Shown one piece after another: positions 7,935 through 17,048 of a stretch of DNA of 64,000 nt. The position numbers and the translations under genes were made by a program. How positions within the stretch are numbered: the stretch's first letter is position 1; each line of letters starts with the position of its first letter. The stretch spans positions 1 through 64,000 of the forward strand of contig NZ_SLYA01000004.1 in assembly GCF_004340965.1 (NCBI RefSeq), written 5' to 3'. The notes under the pieces were generated by a model. The model was not told the DNA's origin and did no database searches. It worked only from the letters and a program-made list of their open reading frames with translations. Origin of the DNA: Sphingomonas sp. PP-CE-1A-559 (GTDB lineage: Bacteria > Pseudomonadota > Alphaproteobacteria > Sphingomonadales > Sphingomonadaceae).

Positions 7935-9248
7935 ATGCTGGTCGTCCACGCCTCGCAGACCGGCAATGCCGAACGCATTGCCCGGTTGAGCGCCGCCGCC
8001 TTTCCCGGCGCGACCGTCCGTTCGCTGGCGACGCTTGACCAGGACAGCCTGCGCGCTGCCCGCCGCGCGCTGTTCGTGGTCGCGACCTACGGCGAAGGCG
8101 ACGCCCCCGATCGTGCCCGCAAATTCGAGGTGACGACGATGGCGACCCCGATCGATCTCGGTACGCTCGACTATGCGGTGCTGGCGCTGGGCGACCGCGA
8201 ATATCGCGATTTCTGCGCATTCGGACACCGTGTCGACGCGTGGCTTCATGCCAGCGGTGGTCGACGGCTGTTCGACCGCGTCGATCTCGATGGCGCCGAC
8301 ATCGATGCCGAACGACATTGGCAGCAACAGCTGTCCGCGATCGCCGGCGCGGCGATCCAGCCCGACTGGCAACGCGCGGACTATACGCCGTGGACACTCG
8401 TATCGCGCGAGCACGTCAATCCGGGCAGCCCAGGCGGCGCGGTCTACCGGATCATGCTGGCGCCCCACGCGCCGACCATTTGGACACCCGGCGCGATCGC
8501 CGAGGTTCTGCCGCGCCACGACCCTGCACGCGTCGATCGCTGGCTGGCCCGCGTCGGTCGTTACGACGATTCCGCGTTACGTGAGACGCTGCTGGACAAG
8601 ATACTGCCTGACGACGGCGGCGACTGTCCCGCCCCGCTGCAGGCCCTCGCGCACCGCGACTACTCGATCGCCTCGATCGCAGCCTCCGGCGCGGTCGAAC
8701 TGCTGGTCCGTGCGTGTCCAGGTCCGGATGGGGGGCTCGGAATCGGTTCCGGCTGGTTGACGAAGGTCGCGCCGATCGGTGGCGCCATCCTTCTGCGTAT
8801 CCGCGACAACCCAGGGTTCGGTCCGGTCGAACCGACGATACCGATCGTCCTGATCGGAAACGGGACAGGGCTTGCCGGGCTGATGGCACATCTTCGTGAT
8901 CGTGCAGCCGTCGGCGGTGCTCCGGCATGGCTGCTGTACGGCGAGCGGTCGGGTGCTCACGACCGACCTTTCGCCGCGGAACTGGAAACGCTGTCCACCG
9001 ACGGATCACTGTCTCGGATCGACCGTGCGTTCTCGCGCGACGCGGAGTGTGACCGCTACGTCCAGCATCTCGCCGCCGATGCTGCCGACGAGATGCTCGA
9101 ATGGGCGGAACGTGGCGCCGCCATCTATGTGTGCGGCAGCCTTGCCGGCATGGCGAGCGCCGTCGATGCGGCGTTGCGCGCCATCCTGGGCGATGCGCGA
9201 CTTGAGGAGATAGCCGAACAGGGCCGATATTGTCGCGATATCTATTAG
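7935..9248 (+). CDS. Flavodoxin/FAD-NADPH reductase (sulfite reductase flavoprotein-like)
   Basis: A 437-residue diflavin reductase. The N-terminal flavodoxin domain has the FMN loop ASQTGNAERIA, then VVATYGEGD and LALGDREYRDFCAFG. An FAD-binding region follows with the core near YSIAS. The C-terminal NADPH domain has IGNGTGLAGLMAHL and YVCGSLAGMAS, ending QGRYCRDIY as in CysJ and P450 reductase. Close relatives often carry a membrane PepSY domain in front; here the open frame begins only at a GTG at 7842 and no PepSY is present. I use the ATG at 7935, though its ribosome site is weak. No hemoprotein subunit is adjacent, so the electron acceptor is unknown. Its stop overlaps that of the convergent membrane-protein gene. 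Confidence 0.82.
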   Translation: MLVVHASQTGNAERIARLSAAAFPGATVRSLATLDQDSLRAARRALFVVATYGEGDAPDRARKFEVTTMATPIDLGTLDYAVLALGDREYRDFCAFGHRVDAWLHASGGRRLFDRVDLDGADIDAERHWQQQLSAIAGAAIQPDWQRADYTPWTLVSREHVNPGSPGGAVYRIMLAPHAPTIWTPGAIAEVLPRHDPARVDRWLARVGRYDDSALRETLLDKILPDDGGDCPAPLQALAHRDYSIASIAASGAVELLVRACPGPDGGLGIGSGWLTKVAPIGGAILLRIRDNPGFGPVEPTIPIVLIGNGTGLAGLMAHLRDRAAVGGAPAWLLYGERSGAHDRPFAAELETLSTDGSLSRIDRAFSRDAECDRYVQHLAADAADEMLEWAERGAAIYVCGSLAGMASAVDAALRAILGDARLEEIAEQGRYCRDIY

Positions 9249-10024
9249 GCAGGTCCCAGAGTCACGGCAGCCGAACGGTCCCTGTTCCTGGCAAGGGCGA
9301 CCAGAAGCACGATGGCGACCCCGAGGACGACCGATGCCAGCGGACGACTGAAGGCCAACCCACCATGATCGACCGGCTTGTCGAGGAAATCTCCCACCGC
9401 GGCACCTAGCGGGCGGGTCAGGATGAAGGCCGTCCAAAACAGGGTGACCCGGCTGACGCTTGTCTTCGCGTACAGCAACACGAGCAGGGCAAGGCCGGCT
9501 GCGAAGATGGCTGCCGCGCCTATGTAGCCGAGCCCGCCGGTATCGGCGAACCAGTCGCCTAGCGCAGTGCCGAGCGTCTGCGAGACGGTGATCGTGATCC
9601 AGTAGAACAGTTCCGCACGCGGTTCGTGCACCGTCTCGACCGCGATCGAGCCGAGCGTGCGATACCAGGCGAACAGCGCCATCAGGACGAGCGTCAGTAG
9701 CAGCGCCGACCCACCGGCATAGCCGATCCCTAGCGAGCGGGTGGCGAAGTCCGCCATCGTCGTGCCCGCGGTGGTCGAGGCGATGATCGTCGTCCAATAG
9801 AGGAAAGGCCGGTAACGCGTCGCAGCGATCTGCAAGGCGATCAGGATGACCAGCGCACCGAGGAAGATCGCGCTGCCGACCAGATAGCCGAGGTTCATCG
9901 ACATGCTGACGGTATCGCCGGCGGTCTCACCCAGCGTGGTCGCGAGGATCTTGATGATCCAGAACCCGAGCGTGACCGCCGGCACCTTGATGATGGCGGC
10001 ACGGGCGGGGTCTGACAGCGGCAT
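9245..10024 (-). CDS. COG4705-type integral membrane protein
   Basis: A 259-residue polytopic protein with about eight hydrophobic segments arranged as repeated units (TTLGETAGDTVSM, TTAGTTMADFATR, QTLGTALGDWFAD, RPLGAAVGDFLDKP). Each unit has a T-x-G-x-x-x-x-D/A-D pattern that marks this uncharacterised family. The ATG at 10024 is preferred over the upstream GTG/ATG options because the preceding residues are polar and unlike the family. The internal fourfold repeat suggests a channel or transporter. It overlaps the convergent reductase gene by 4 bp. Confidence 0.82.
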   Translation of the reverse strand: MPLSDPARAAIIKVPAVTLGFWIIKILATTLGETAGDTVSMSMNLGYLVGSAIFLGALVILIALQIAATRYRPFLYWTTIIASTTAGTTMADFATRSLGIGYAGGSALLLTLVLMALFAWYRTLGSIAVETVHEPRAELFYWITITVSQTLGTALGDWFADTGGLGYIGAAAIFAAGLALLVLLYAKTSVSRVTLFWTAFILTRPLGAAVGDFLDKPVDHGGLAFSRPLASVVLGVAIVLLVALARNRDRSAAVTLGPA

Positions 10025-10095
10025 CGCGCGATCTCCAACGAATACCGCGACGTCTAGACTTTTGTGGGCACGGCGCGAAGATGCGCCTGCGAACA

Positions 10096-10569
10096 TTAGG
10101 AAATGGCGTAGCGCCGCAAGCTGCTCTCAATCGGCGCCGCTAACCGGGGGCATGCCCCTGATACGCCCGATCCCGATGTTCGCGCACCGCTATCGTCCGA
10201 AAACCGGCCGGCGGCATCGCTTGTCGCGTCGGCGAAGACCGAGGCAGTCGCCATAAAGGCGATGTGCTCAAGCCAACGTTGCCTGCCGACGCGCAAGCCC
10301 GGATTGGCATCGTCACGGTCCGGGTCGAACAACGATCCGGCTTCGGTGAAGGCTCAGCGTGAACCTTATTTACCAGGATCAGGACCGATGAGGTCAACGA
10401 ACTCGCCGGCCGGGTCGAGCCCGATCGCGACGAGCAAGGTGTGATCGGGATAGACGAGAGCGAACTCGTCAAACCCGAACCCATCGGGCCGGCGAAAGCG
10501 GATGGCCTGCGAACGCCGAGCAGCCGTAGGCGGCGGTGGAAGATCACCCCCATGCTGCAAATGACCCAC
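10096..10569 (-). pseudogene. Decayed hypothetical gene, interrupted by stops
   Basis: Two minus-strand segments in the same frame have the GC-rich third positions of real genes. The first (10569-10366) contains RRPDGFGFDEFALVYPDHTL. The second (10332-10096) contains PDRDDANPGLRVGRQRWLEH. They are separated by a TAA at 10366-10368 and a TGA at 10354-10356. One broken gene or two tiny ones are both possible. I recognise no family. The rest of the 10025-10699 gap shows nothing further. Confidence 0.35.
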
Positions 10570-10699
10570 CCGCTATCGCGTGCATGCATGATGGGCTTTA
10601 GTGAATCTCTGCTCCCGCACACATCCGCAACTGACGGCGTTGCCCCGCTCGTCCATCCAGGTCCAACGCCAAACCTTTAGAGACAGCCCTCCGGGAAGC

Positions 10700-12265
10700 T
10701 CAGGGCTGTTCCCCGACCGGGGCGACATACTCGCCCATGTCGGGCGCATCGTCCTGCGGCTCTCCACGCTGCAGGTTCGAGTGGCGGATGCCATAGGCGA
10801 AATACAGCACCACCCCGCCCGCCAGATACCAAAGGAAGAACATCAGGACCTTCATCGGCACCGTCGTGATCAGGTAGACGCACGACGCGATGCCCAGCAG
10901 GGGCACAACCGGATACAGCGGTACGGTGAAGCCACGCGGCAAATCGGGCGCGGCGCGGCGCAGATAGATGACCGACAGGCAGACGATCGAGAACGCCGAC
11001 AACGTCCCGACCGAGGTCATGTCGCCCAGCACGTTGATGTCGAAGAACCCCGCCGCCACCGCGGTGATGACGCCGACCAGCACCGTGTTGACATACGGCG
11101 TCTTGAACGTCGGGTGCACGGTCGCGAACACCCGCGGCAACAGGCCGTCGCGCGCCATCGTGTAGAAGATCCGGGTCTGGCCGTACATCAGCACCAGCAC
11201 CACCGACGTCAGGCCGATGATCGCGCCGATCTTGATGAGCTTGGCGAGCCAGCTCCATGTCGGGCCGAAACTGTCGACCACCACGGCAACCGGATCGGAC
11301 ACGTTGAGCGCGGTATAGGGCACCAGCAGGGTCATGATCGCGGCGACGAGCATGTAGATCAGCGTACAGACGACCAGCGCTCCGATGATCCCGAACGGCA
11401 TGTCCTTCTTGGGATCCTTCGCCTCCTGCCCCGCCGTCGAGATCGCCTCGAAGCCGACATAGGCGAAGAACACGATCGAGGCGGCGCGCATCACGCCGTC
11501 GACGCCGAACTTGCCGTCGCCTTGGCTGGCGGGAATGAACGGCGTCCAGTTGCGCGCGACCAGCTCGTTGAAGTGCGACAGCACGATCGCGCCGCCGACC
11601 GCGATGAAGGCGACCAGCACGCCGACCTTGATCGCGACGATGATCGTGTTGACCTTGGCCGATTCCGCAACGCCCCGCACCAACAGCGCGGCAAGTGCCA
11701 GGCAGATCAGGAACGCCGGCAGGTTGAAGATCGTCGTCACCGGTTGTCCGTCGACCAGCACGGGCACACCGCCCCGCATCAGCGGGTACCCGGCCGGACC
11801 GGTGAACTGCGGCGGAATGTGCATGCCGAAATCGCCCAGCAGGCTTACCATATAGCCCGACCAGCCTACTGCCACCACCGACGCCGCCAGCCCGTATTCG
11901 AGCATCAGCAGCGCGCCCATCATCCACGCGACGAACTCGCCCAGCGTCGTGTAGCCATAGGTGTAGGCCGATCCCGACACCGGCAACGTCGACGACAGCT
12001 CGGCATAGCACAGCCCGGCAAACGCGCAGACGATGCCCGCCACGACAAACGACAGCAGCACTGCCGGCCCAGCGTGCAGCGCGGCCGCCGAGCCGGTGCG
12101 CACGAAGATACCCGCGCCGATGATGCAGCCGATGCCCAGCATCAGCAGGTTCCATTTGCCCAGCGTACGCTTCAGCTCGCTCGCCGCGGTTTCGCGTTGC
12201 ACCTGCGCAATGGATTTGCGCGCGAACACGCGCTCGACGATGCCCCTCGCGGCCTTGGTTGCCAT
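10700..12265 (-). CDS. APC-family amino acid permease
   Basis: A 521-residue transporter with about 12-14 membrane helices. The first helix motif GIGCIIGAGIFVRTG and the later YAELSSTLPVSGSAYTYGY are signatures of the cationic/neutral amino acid branch of the APC superfamily (YfnA/CAT-like). A long periplasmic loop lies around 145-175, and the C-terminal tail is acidic. The ATG at 12265 follows GGGGGA at good spacing; an upstream in-frame start adds residues unlike the family. It is expected in the inner membrane, importing an amino acid by proton coupling or exchange. It is divergent from katG. Confidence 0.9.
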   Translation of the reverse strand: MATKAARGIVERVFARKSIAQVQRETAASELKRTLGKWNLLMLGIGCIIGAGIFVRTGSAAALHAGPAVLLSFVVAGIVCAFAGLCYAELSSTLPVSGSAYTYGYTTLGEFVAWMMGALLMLEYGLAASVVAVGWSGYMVSLLGDFGMHIPPQFTGPAGYPLMRGGVPVLVDGQPVTTIFNLPAFLICLALAALLVRGVAESAKVNTIIVAIKVGVLVAFIAVGGAIVLSHFNELVARNWTPFIPASQGDGKFGVDGVMRAASIVFFAYVGFEAISTAGQEAKDPKKDMPFGIIGALVVCTLIYMLVAAIMTLLVPYTALNVSDPVAVVVDSFGPTWSWLAKLIKIGAIIGLTSVVLVLMYGQTRIFYTMARDGLLPRVFATVHPTFKTPYVNTVLVGVITAVAAGFFDINVLGDMTSVGTLSAFSIVCLSVIYLRRAAPDLPRGFTVPLYPVVPLLGIASCVYLITTVPMKVLMFFLWYLAGGVVLYFAYGIRHSNLQRGEPQDDAPDMGEYVAPVGEQP

Positions 12266-12440
12266 ATTTCCCCCGGGGTCAGATAAGTCAGCCAACGCGT
12301 CTAAGCGCAGCGACCAACCGGGACAACGCAATCTTCCTACTTTCTAGGGGGTTAGCATCTTGTAGCCCGCGGCGTTCACTCGGCTGCCCTACGCTCCGTT
12401 ACGCGACACTCGACCAGCTTTGGTGATCGACTGCTGTCAT

Positions 12441-12464
12441 CAATCGTTTCCGAATAATCGATTG
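12441..12464. promoter_or_regulatory. Palindrome CAATCG-N12-CGATTG upstream of katG
   Basis: A perfect 6+6 inverted repeat 69 bp before the katG start, in the 267-bp gap shared with the divergent permease. Its size is in the range of an OxyR-type site, and peroxide control of katG by OxyR is common, but the sequence does not match the Escherichia coli OxyR consensus closely. Confidence 0.35.
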
Positions 12465-12532
12465 GACAAATGTCGGTCATTTCCTGCATCTTCCGATCAC
12501 GCAGGTAACACTGATTGAGAGAGGACGCCGAC

Positions 12533-14758
12533 ATGGCCGATTACGAACAGCCCAAGAGCAGCGGTTGCCCGATGGGCCCCAACGGTGGCGGCGAGGTCAA
12601 GGCCCGCTCGCTGCTCGGTCGCACGAACAAGGATTGGTGGCCGGATGCGCTGCCGATCGACATGCTGCACCAGCACGGCGTCTCCCCCGACCCGATGGGC
12701 GAAGAGTTCGACTATGCCGAGTCGTTCCAGCAGCTCGATTATGCCGCGCTCAAGGCGGACCTGACCGCGCTGATGACCGACAGCAAGTCCTGGTGGCCTG
12801 CCGATTACGGTCACTACGGCCCGTTCATGATCCGCATGGCATGGCACGCCGCCGGCACCTACCGAGTGACCGATGGTCGCGGCGGATCGTCGTCGGGCCA
12901 GCAGCGCTTTGAGCCGCTCAACTCGTGGCCGGACAACGGCAACCTCGACAAGGCGCGTCGCCTGTTGTGGCCGCTGAAGCAGAAGTACGGCAAGAACATC
13001 AGCTGGGCCGATCTGTTCATCCTCGCCGGCAACGTCGCGATCGAGAGCATGGGCGGACCGATCTTCGGCTTCGCCGGCGGCCGCAAGGACGTCTTCGCCT
13101 CCGAGGGCGACACGTTCTGGGGCGCCGAAGAGCTGTGGGTCAACGAGGGTGCGCAGACGCGCATCAGCGAGGACATGCCCGAGCTCGAAGGCCCGCTCGC
13201 CGCGATCCAGATGGGTCTCATCTACGTCAATCCGGAAGGTCCGGGCGGTGATCCGAACCCGCTCCTGTCCGCGCGCGACATGAAGGCGACCTTCTTGCGG
13301 ATGGCGATGAACTCCGAGGAAACCGTCGCGCTGACCGCTGGCGGCCACGCTTTCGGCAAGTCGCATGGCGCCAAGCCCGCCCCGCATTTCAAGGCACCGT
13401 CTTCGGAATCCGTGCACATGCAGGGTCTTGGCTGGCTGACCGACAGCGAGGAGATTGGCCAGGGCCACATCACGACCTCGGGCATCGAGGGTGCGTGGTC
13501 GAACAACCCGACCAAGTGGACCGGCGATTACCTGCGCCTGCTGTTCAAGTACGACTATGAGCTGACCGAGAGCCCGGCCGGCGCGAAGCAGTGGCAGCCG
13601 GTCAATCCAGCACCGGAGGACATGGCACCCGACGCACGCGACCCCAACAAGCGCGTGCCGACGATGATGACCACCGCCGACATGGCGCTGAAGATGGACC
13701 CCGAGTTCCGCGAGATCGCGCTGCGCTTCCGGGACGATCAGTCGGCACTCGACGACGCGTTCGCGCGCGCGTGGTTCAAGCTGACGCACCGCGACATGGG
13801 TCCGCGGGTTCGTTACCTCGGACCTGAGGTGCCGGAAGAGACGCTGATCTGGCAGGATCCGGTTCCCGAGGGCACCGCACCGTCGGACGCCGACGCCGCT
13901 GCGTTCAAGGACGCCGTGCTATCGAGCGGGCTGACGATCGGCGAGCTGGTCAAGACCGCCTGGGCGTCGGCATCGAGCTATCGCCGGTCGGACCACCGCG
14001 GTGGTGCGAACGGTGCGCGCATCGCGCTCGCCCCGCAGAAGGACTGGCCGGTCAACGAGCCCGAGCAGCTGAGCAAGGTCCTGGCCAAGCTCAACGAGCT
14101 GCGCGGCGACATGTCGCTGGCCGATGCGATCGTGCTGGCCGGATCGGCTGCGGTCGAGAAGGCAGCGCGCGATGCCGGCCACGACGTGTCGGTGCCGTTC
14201 CTCGGTGGACGCGGCGATGCGACGCAGGAGTGGACCGATGTCGAGAGCTTCGTGTGGATGGAGCCGCAGGCCGATGGCTTCCGGAACTACCTGAAGACGC
14301 GTCACCCGGTGAAGACCGAAGAGCTGCTGCTCGACAAGGCCTCGCTGCTCGGCCTGTCTGCGCCGGAGATGACGGTGCTGGTCGGTGGCCTCCGCGTACT
14401 CGGCGCGAACTTCGGCGATGCGCCAGAGGGCGTGCTGACCGAGCGTAAGGGCCAGCTGACCAACGACTTCTTCGTCAACCTGCTCGACAACGACACCTTC
14501 TGGGATCTGGTCGACACGTCGAGCGACGAGAAGTTCATCGGCTACGATCGTGGTGGTCGCGAGAAGAAGTGGCAGGCGACCCGTACCGACCTGATCTTCG
14601 GCTCGAACTCGCAGCTGCGCGCGACGGCCGAAGTCTATGCCGAGAACGGCCACGAGAAGAAGTTCGTGCGCGACTTCGTCAAGGCGTGGGTCAAGGTCAT
14701 GAACGCCGATCGTTTCGACGTCACGGCCAAGCCTGTTTCGTCAAACCAGGCGACCTGA
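12533..14758 (+). CDS. katG: Catalase-peroxidase KatG
   Basis: A 741-residue bifunctional heme catalase-peroxidase, the usual length. The distal triad is Arg101, Trp104 and His105 ([13 protein letters not shown]). The Tyr of the Met-Tyr-Trp adduct lies in [10 protein letters not shown] and the Met in LRMAMNSEE. The proximal His is in [13 protein letters not shown]. The C-terminal half is the family's second, heme-free peroxidase-like domain. The ATG at 12533 follows GAGAGGA; an in-frame start 18 bp earlier is less likely. It removes hydrogen peroxide in the cytoplasm. A palindrome lies in its promoter region and a strong stem-loop follows the stop. Confidence 0.98.
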   Translation: MADYEQPKSSGCPMGPNGGGEVKARSLLGRTNKDWWPDALPIDMLHQHGVSPDPMGEEFDYAESFQQLDYAALKADLTALMTDSKSWWPADYGHYGPFMIRMAWHAAGTYRVTDGRGGSSSGQQRFEPLNSWPDNGNLDKARRLLWPLKQKYGKNISWADLFILAGNVAIESMGGPIFGFAGGRKDVFASEGDTFWGAEELWVNEGAQTRISEDMPELEGPLAAIQMGLIYVNPEGPGGDPNPLLSARDMKATFLRMAMNSEETVALTAGGHAFGKSHGAKPAPHFKAPSSESVHMQGLGWLTDSEEIGQGHITTSGIEGAWSNNPTKWTGDYLRLLFKYDYELTESPAGAKQWQPVNPAPEDMAPDARDPNKRVPTMMTTADMALKMDPEFREIALRFRDDQSALDDAFARAWFKLTHRDMGPRVRYLGPEVPEETLIWQDPVPEGTAPSDADAAAFKDAVLSSGLTIGELVKTAWASASSYRRSDHRGGANGARIALAPQKDWPVNEPEQLSKVLAKLNELRGDMSLADAIVLAGSAAVEKAARDAGHDVSVPFLGGRGDATQEWTDVESFVWMEPQADGFRNYLKTRHPVKTEELLLDKASLLGLSAPEMTVLVGGLRVLGANFGDAPEGVLTERKGQLTNDFFVNLLDNDTFWDLVDTSSDEKFIGYDRGGREKKWQATRTDLIFGSNSQLRATAEVYAENGHEKKFVRDFVKAWVKVMNADRFDVTAKPVSSNQAT

Positions 14759-14776
14759 ACTTCGGTGACATGAATA

Positions 14777-14820
14777 TAAGCCGTGGTGGGTCGGACAATG
14801 TTCCGGAACACCACGGCTTA
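14777..14820 (+). terminator. Stem-loop after katG
   Basis: A perfect 12-bp stem (TAAGCCGTGGTG / CACCACGGCTTA) with a 20-nt loop begins 18 bp after the katG stop. There is no strong T-run after it, so it may serve as a transcript-stabilising hairpin as well as a terminator. Confidence 0.65.
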
Positions 14821-15221
14821 GCTATGACTGGCCTATGTAGTTCATAGGCAATTACACGGTACCCGCCCTCGCTCGTCGTCTGGGGCCATTGCGCTACACA
14901 CGTATGCGAGGCGGTCTGCGAAAGCGCCGGTTATCAGATCTTCGCGAAGATGATCGCATTCGTCACGCCACTTCAGGAACGCCCAAAGTCACCCGTTTCG
15001 GCGGTAGACAGACGGATCGCGTGATCGTGACAGCGCCAGCCAGAGAAGCCGATTTTGACAGGTTCCTGGTAAAGCTCATCGACCCAACCAAAGTTACGCG
15101 GATGCCTTAGCTCACGGCGCAGTCCGTATGAGCATTTCGCGCTAAATCTTATAACTCTCGGCAAAGGCTCGGGAGGAGACGGAACCCTAACGTCTCGCAA
15201 TTCTCGACGATGAGTTGAAGA
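14821..15221. other. Intergenic stretch, no gene seen
   Basis: Between the katG stem-loop and the kduD stop. Short frames on both strands lack motif and codon-bias support, and I see no further structure. Confidence 0.5.
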
Positions 15222-15977
15222 TCACCGTGCGAGCCAGCCGCCATCGACGGCAAGGATGTGGCCTTGCACGTAGTTGGCTGCCGCCGACGACAGGAACACC
15301 GCCGCACCGCCGAGATCGCTCGCGTCACCCCATTTGCCTGCCGGTATGCGGTCGAGGATCGAACGGTTGCGGGTCTCGTCCGCCTGGAGTGCAGCGGTGT
15401 TGTTCGTCGCGATGTATCCCGGTGCGATCGCGTTGACGTTGATGCCCTTGGCCGCCCATTCGTTCGCGAGGAGCTTGGTGAGGCCGCCGATCCCCGACTT
15501 CGATGCAGTATAGCTCGGCACGCGAATGCCGCCTTGAAACGTCAGCATCGAGGCGATGTTGACGATCTTGCCGCCACCGTTCGCGATCATGTGGCGACCG
15601 GCCGCCTGGCACAGGAAGAACACCGACTTGAGGTTGGTGTCGATCACCGCATCCCAGTCGGCTTCGGTGAAGTCGACCGCATCAGCGCGGCGGATGATGC
15701 CGGCGTTGTTGATCAGGATGTCGAGACCGCCGAGCTTGGCCACCGTCTCGTCGACGACGCGCTGGACCGGTTCGATCGTCGACAGGTCGGCCGACACGAT
15801 CTCCGCTTTCCGTCCGAGCGCGCGGATCTGCGCGACGGTATCCTCGGCAGGCGTGCGGCCGACACAGGCCACGTCCGCGCCGGCGGTCGCGAGCGCAACA
15901 GCGATCGCCTGGCCGATGCCGGTGTTGGCGCCGGTGACGATGGCGACCTTGCCGGTCAGGTCGAAGGGGTTTGTCAT
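15222..15977 (-). CDS. kduD: 2-dehydro-3-deoxy-D-gluconate 5-dehydrogenase KduD
   Basis: A 251-residue classical SDR. The NAD motif is TGANTGIG (15-22), and the catalytic triad is Ser143, Tyr156 and Lys160. KduD hallmarks are NNAGIIRRADAVDF, ASMLTFQGGIRVPSYTASKS and the end AVDGGWLAR. It reduces 3-deoxy-D-glycero-2,5-hexodiulosonate to 2-keto-3-deoxygluconate in the cytoplasm, the step after KduI. The ATG at 15977 gives the family's MTNPFDLTGK start; an in-frame ATG at 15992 also has a purine-rich leader. It lies downstream of kduI, but a 94-bp double-hairpin repeat sits between them. Confidence 0.95.
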   Translation of the reverse strand: MTNPFDLTGKVAIVTGANTGIGQAIAVALATAGADVACVGRTPAEDTVAQIRALGRKAEIVSADLSTIEPVQRVVDETVAKLGGLDILINNAGIIRRADAVDFTEADWDAVIDTNLKSVFFLCQAAGRHMIANGGGKIVNIASMLTFQGGIRVPSYTASKSGIGGLTKLLANEWAAKGINVNAIAPGYIATNNTAALQADETRNRSILDRIPAGKWGDASDLGGAAVFLSSAAANYVQGHILAVDGGWLAR

Positions 15978-15993
15978 CGCTATCTCTCTCATT

Positions 15994-16087
15994 CCCCTCC
16001 CGCCTGCGGGAGGGGCTAGGGGAGGGGAAATGAGGGCCAACGCTCGTGGACACGCCCTCCCCCGACCCCTCCCGTCAACGGGAGGGG
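15994..16087. repeat. Double GC-rich hairpin repeat between kduI and kduD
   Basis: Two perfect 10-bp hairpins in one 94-bp unit: CCCCTCCCGC-CT-GCGGGAGGGG at 15994-16015 and CCCCTCCCGT-CA-ACGGGAGGGG at 16066-16087. It resembles the repetitive intergenic palindromes common in sphingomonads. Within the kduI-kduD transcript it could stabilise the upstream message or lower kduD expression. Confidence 0.75.
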
Positions 16088-16095
16088 AGCAGAAG

Positions 16096-16938
16096 TTACG
16101 CCAGCTGGCAGATATCCAGGACGTTCATATCGGTATAATCCTGGTTCTCGCCCGCCATGGCCCAGATGAACGCGTACGCCTTCGTCCCCGAACCCATGTG
16201 GATCGACCAGGGCGGGCTGATCACCGCTTCCTCGTTCGCCATGACGATGTGGCGGGTCGCCTCGCCTTCGCCCATGTAATGGAACACGCGGTCCTTCTCG
16301 AGATCGTCGAGCTCGAAGTAGAAATAGATCTCGCTGCGACGCTCATGGATATGCGGCGGCATCGTGTTCCAGACCGAGCCGGGCTTCAGGACGGTCAGCC
16401 CCATGACCAGCTGCGCGCTGTCACAGATGCCCGGGATGACCATCTGGTAGATCGTCCGCTCGTTCGACTCCTCGAGGCTGCCGCGCTCAAGCGTCGTTGC
16501 ATCGCCGACCGAGATCACCCGCGTCGTGAACGCCTTGTGCGCGGGGCACGACGCCAGATAGAAACGTGCGCCGTCGCCGGAAAACTGCACGTCCTTCGCG
16601 CCCATCGTCACGTACAGGCAATCCTTGTTGCCGAGCGTGAACGTCTCGCCGTCGACCGTGACGGTGCCGCTGACCTTGCCGACGTTGACGACCGCGAGTT
16701 CGCGGCGTTCGAGGAACGGGTGCCCTGCCGCAGATGCCGGCTCGGCCTGGTCCGGCAGCTTGACGCTACCGCTCGCGACGGAGACGCCGCCGATAACGAA
16801 ACGCTCGGCATGGGTGTAGTTGAGCACGCACTCACCGTCGCGGAACAGGTCCTGGATCAGGTACCGGTCGCGCAGTTCGTCGTTGGAGACGCACTCCATC
16901 ATGTCGGGATGCGTGGCGTAATAGGTGCGGTCGTACAT
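16096..16938 (-). CDS. kduI: 5-dehydro-4-deoxy-D-glucuronate isomerase KduI
   Basis: A 280-residue cupin-fold isomerase. The metal site shows as HIHERRSE (His196, His198, Glu203) with a later His in WSIHMGSG. The ends [11 protein letters not shown] and [14 protein letters not shown] are typical of the family. It converts 4-deoxy-L-threo-5-hexosulose uronate to 3-deoxy-D-glycero-2,5-hexodiulosonate in the cytoplasm and feeds KduD. The ATG at 16938 is preceded by GGAG. An operator-like palindrome lies about 90 bp upstream (17028-17038), so it may have its own regulated promoter despite following the PL26 gene by only 110 bp. Confidence 0.96.
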   Translation of the reverse strand: MYDRTYYATHPDMMECVSNDELRDRYLIQDLFRDGECVLNYTHAERFVIGGVSVASGSVKLPDQAEPASAAGHPFLERRELAVVNVGKVSGTVTVDGETFTLGNKDCLYVTMGAKDVQFSGDGARFYLASCPAHKAFTTRVISVGDATTLERGSLEESNERTIYQMVIPGICDSAQLVMGLTVLKPGSVWNTMPPHIHERRSEIYFYFELDDLEKDRVFHYMGEGEATRHIVMANEEAVISPPWSIHMGSGTKAYAFIWAMAGENQDYTDMNVLDICQLA

Positions 16939-17027
16939 GCGGGACTCCGATGGCCGAGAGATGGATGCCGGAAGCGACACCTCAGTTGATAGAACCGATA
17001 CCGCTCCGCATATTTTGACGCAAGTGA

Positions 17028-17038
17028 CCACAATACGG
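17028..17038. promoter_or_regulatory. Candidate shared operator, site E (kduI)
   Basis: CCACAATACGG, the weakest of five copies of a CCACAWWRTGG-like palindrome found in intergenic regions of this locus. It sits between the PL26 stop and the kduI start. Confidence 0.35.
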
Positions 17039-17048
17039 GATTTATCAA

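Noticed and set aside
10601..12286. A 561-residue plus-strand frame opposite the amino acid permease
   Set aside because: His/Arg/Asp-rich shadow of a transporter gene; no ribosome site or motif.
14889..15200. Opposing small frames in the gap after katG
   Set aside because: Neither has GC3 bias or a recognisable sequence; they overlap each other.
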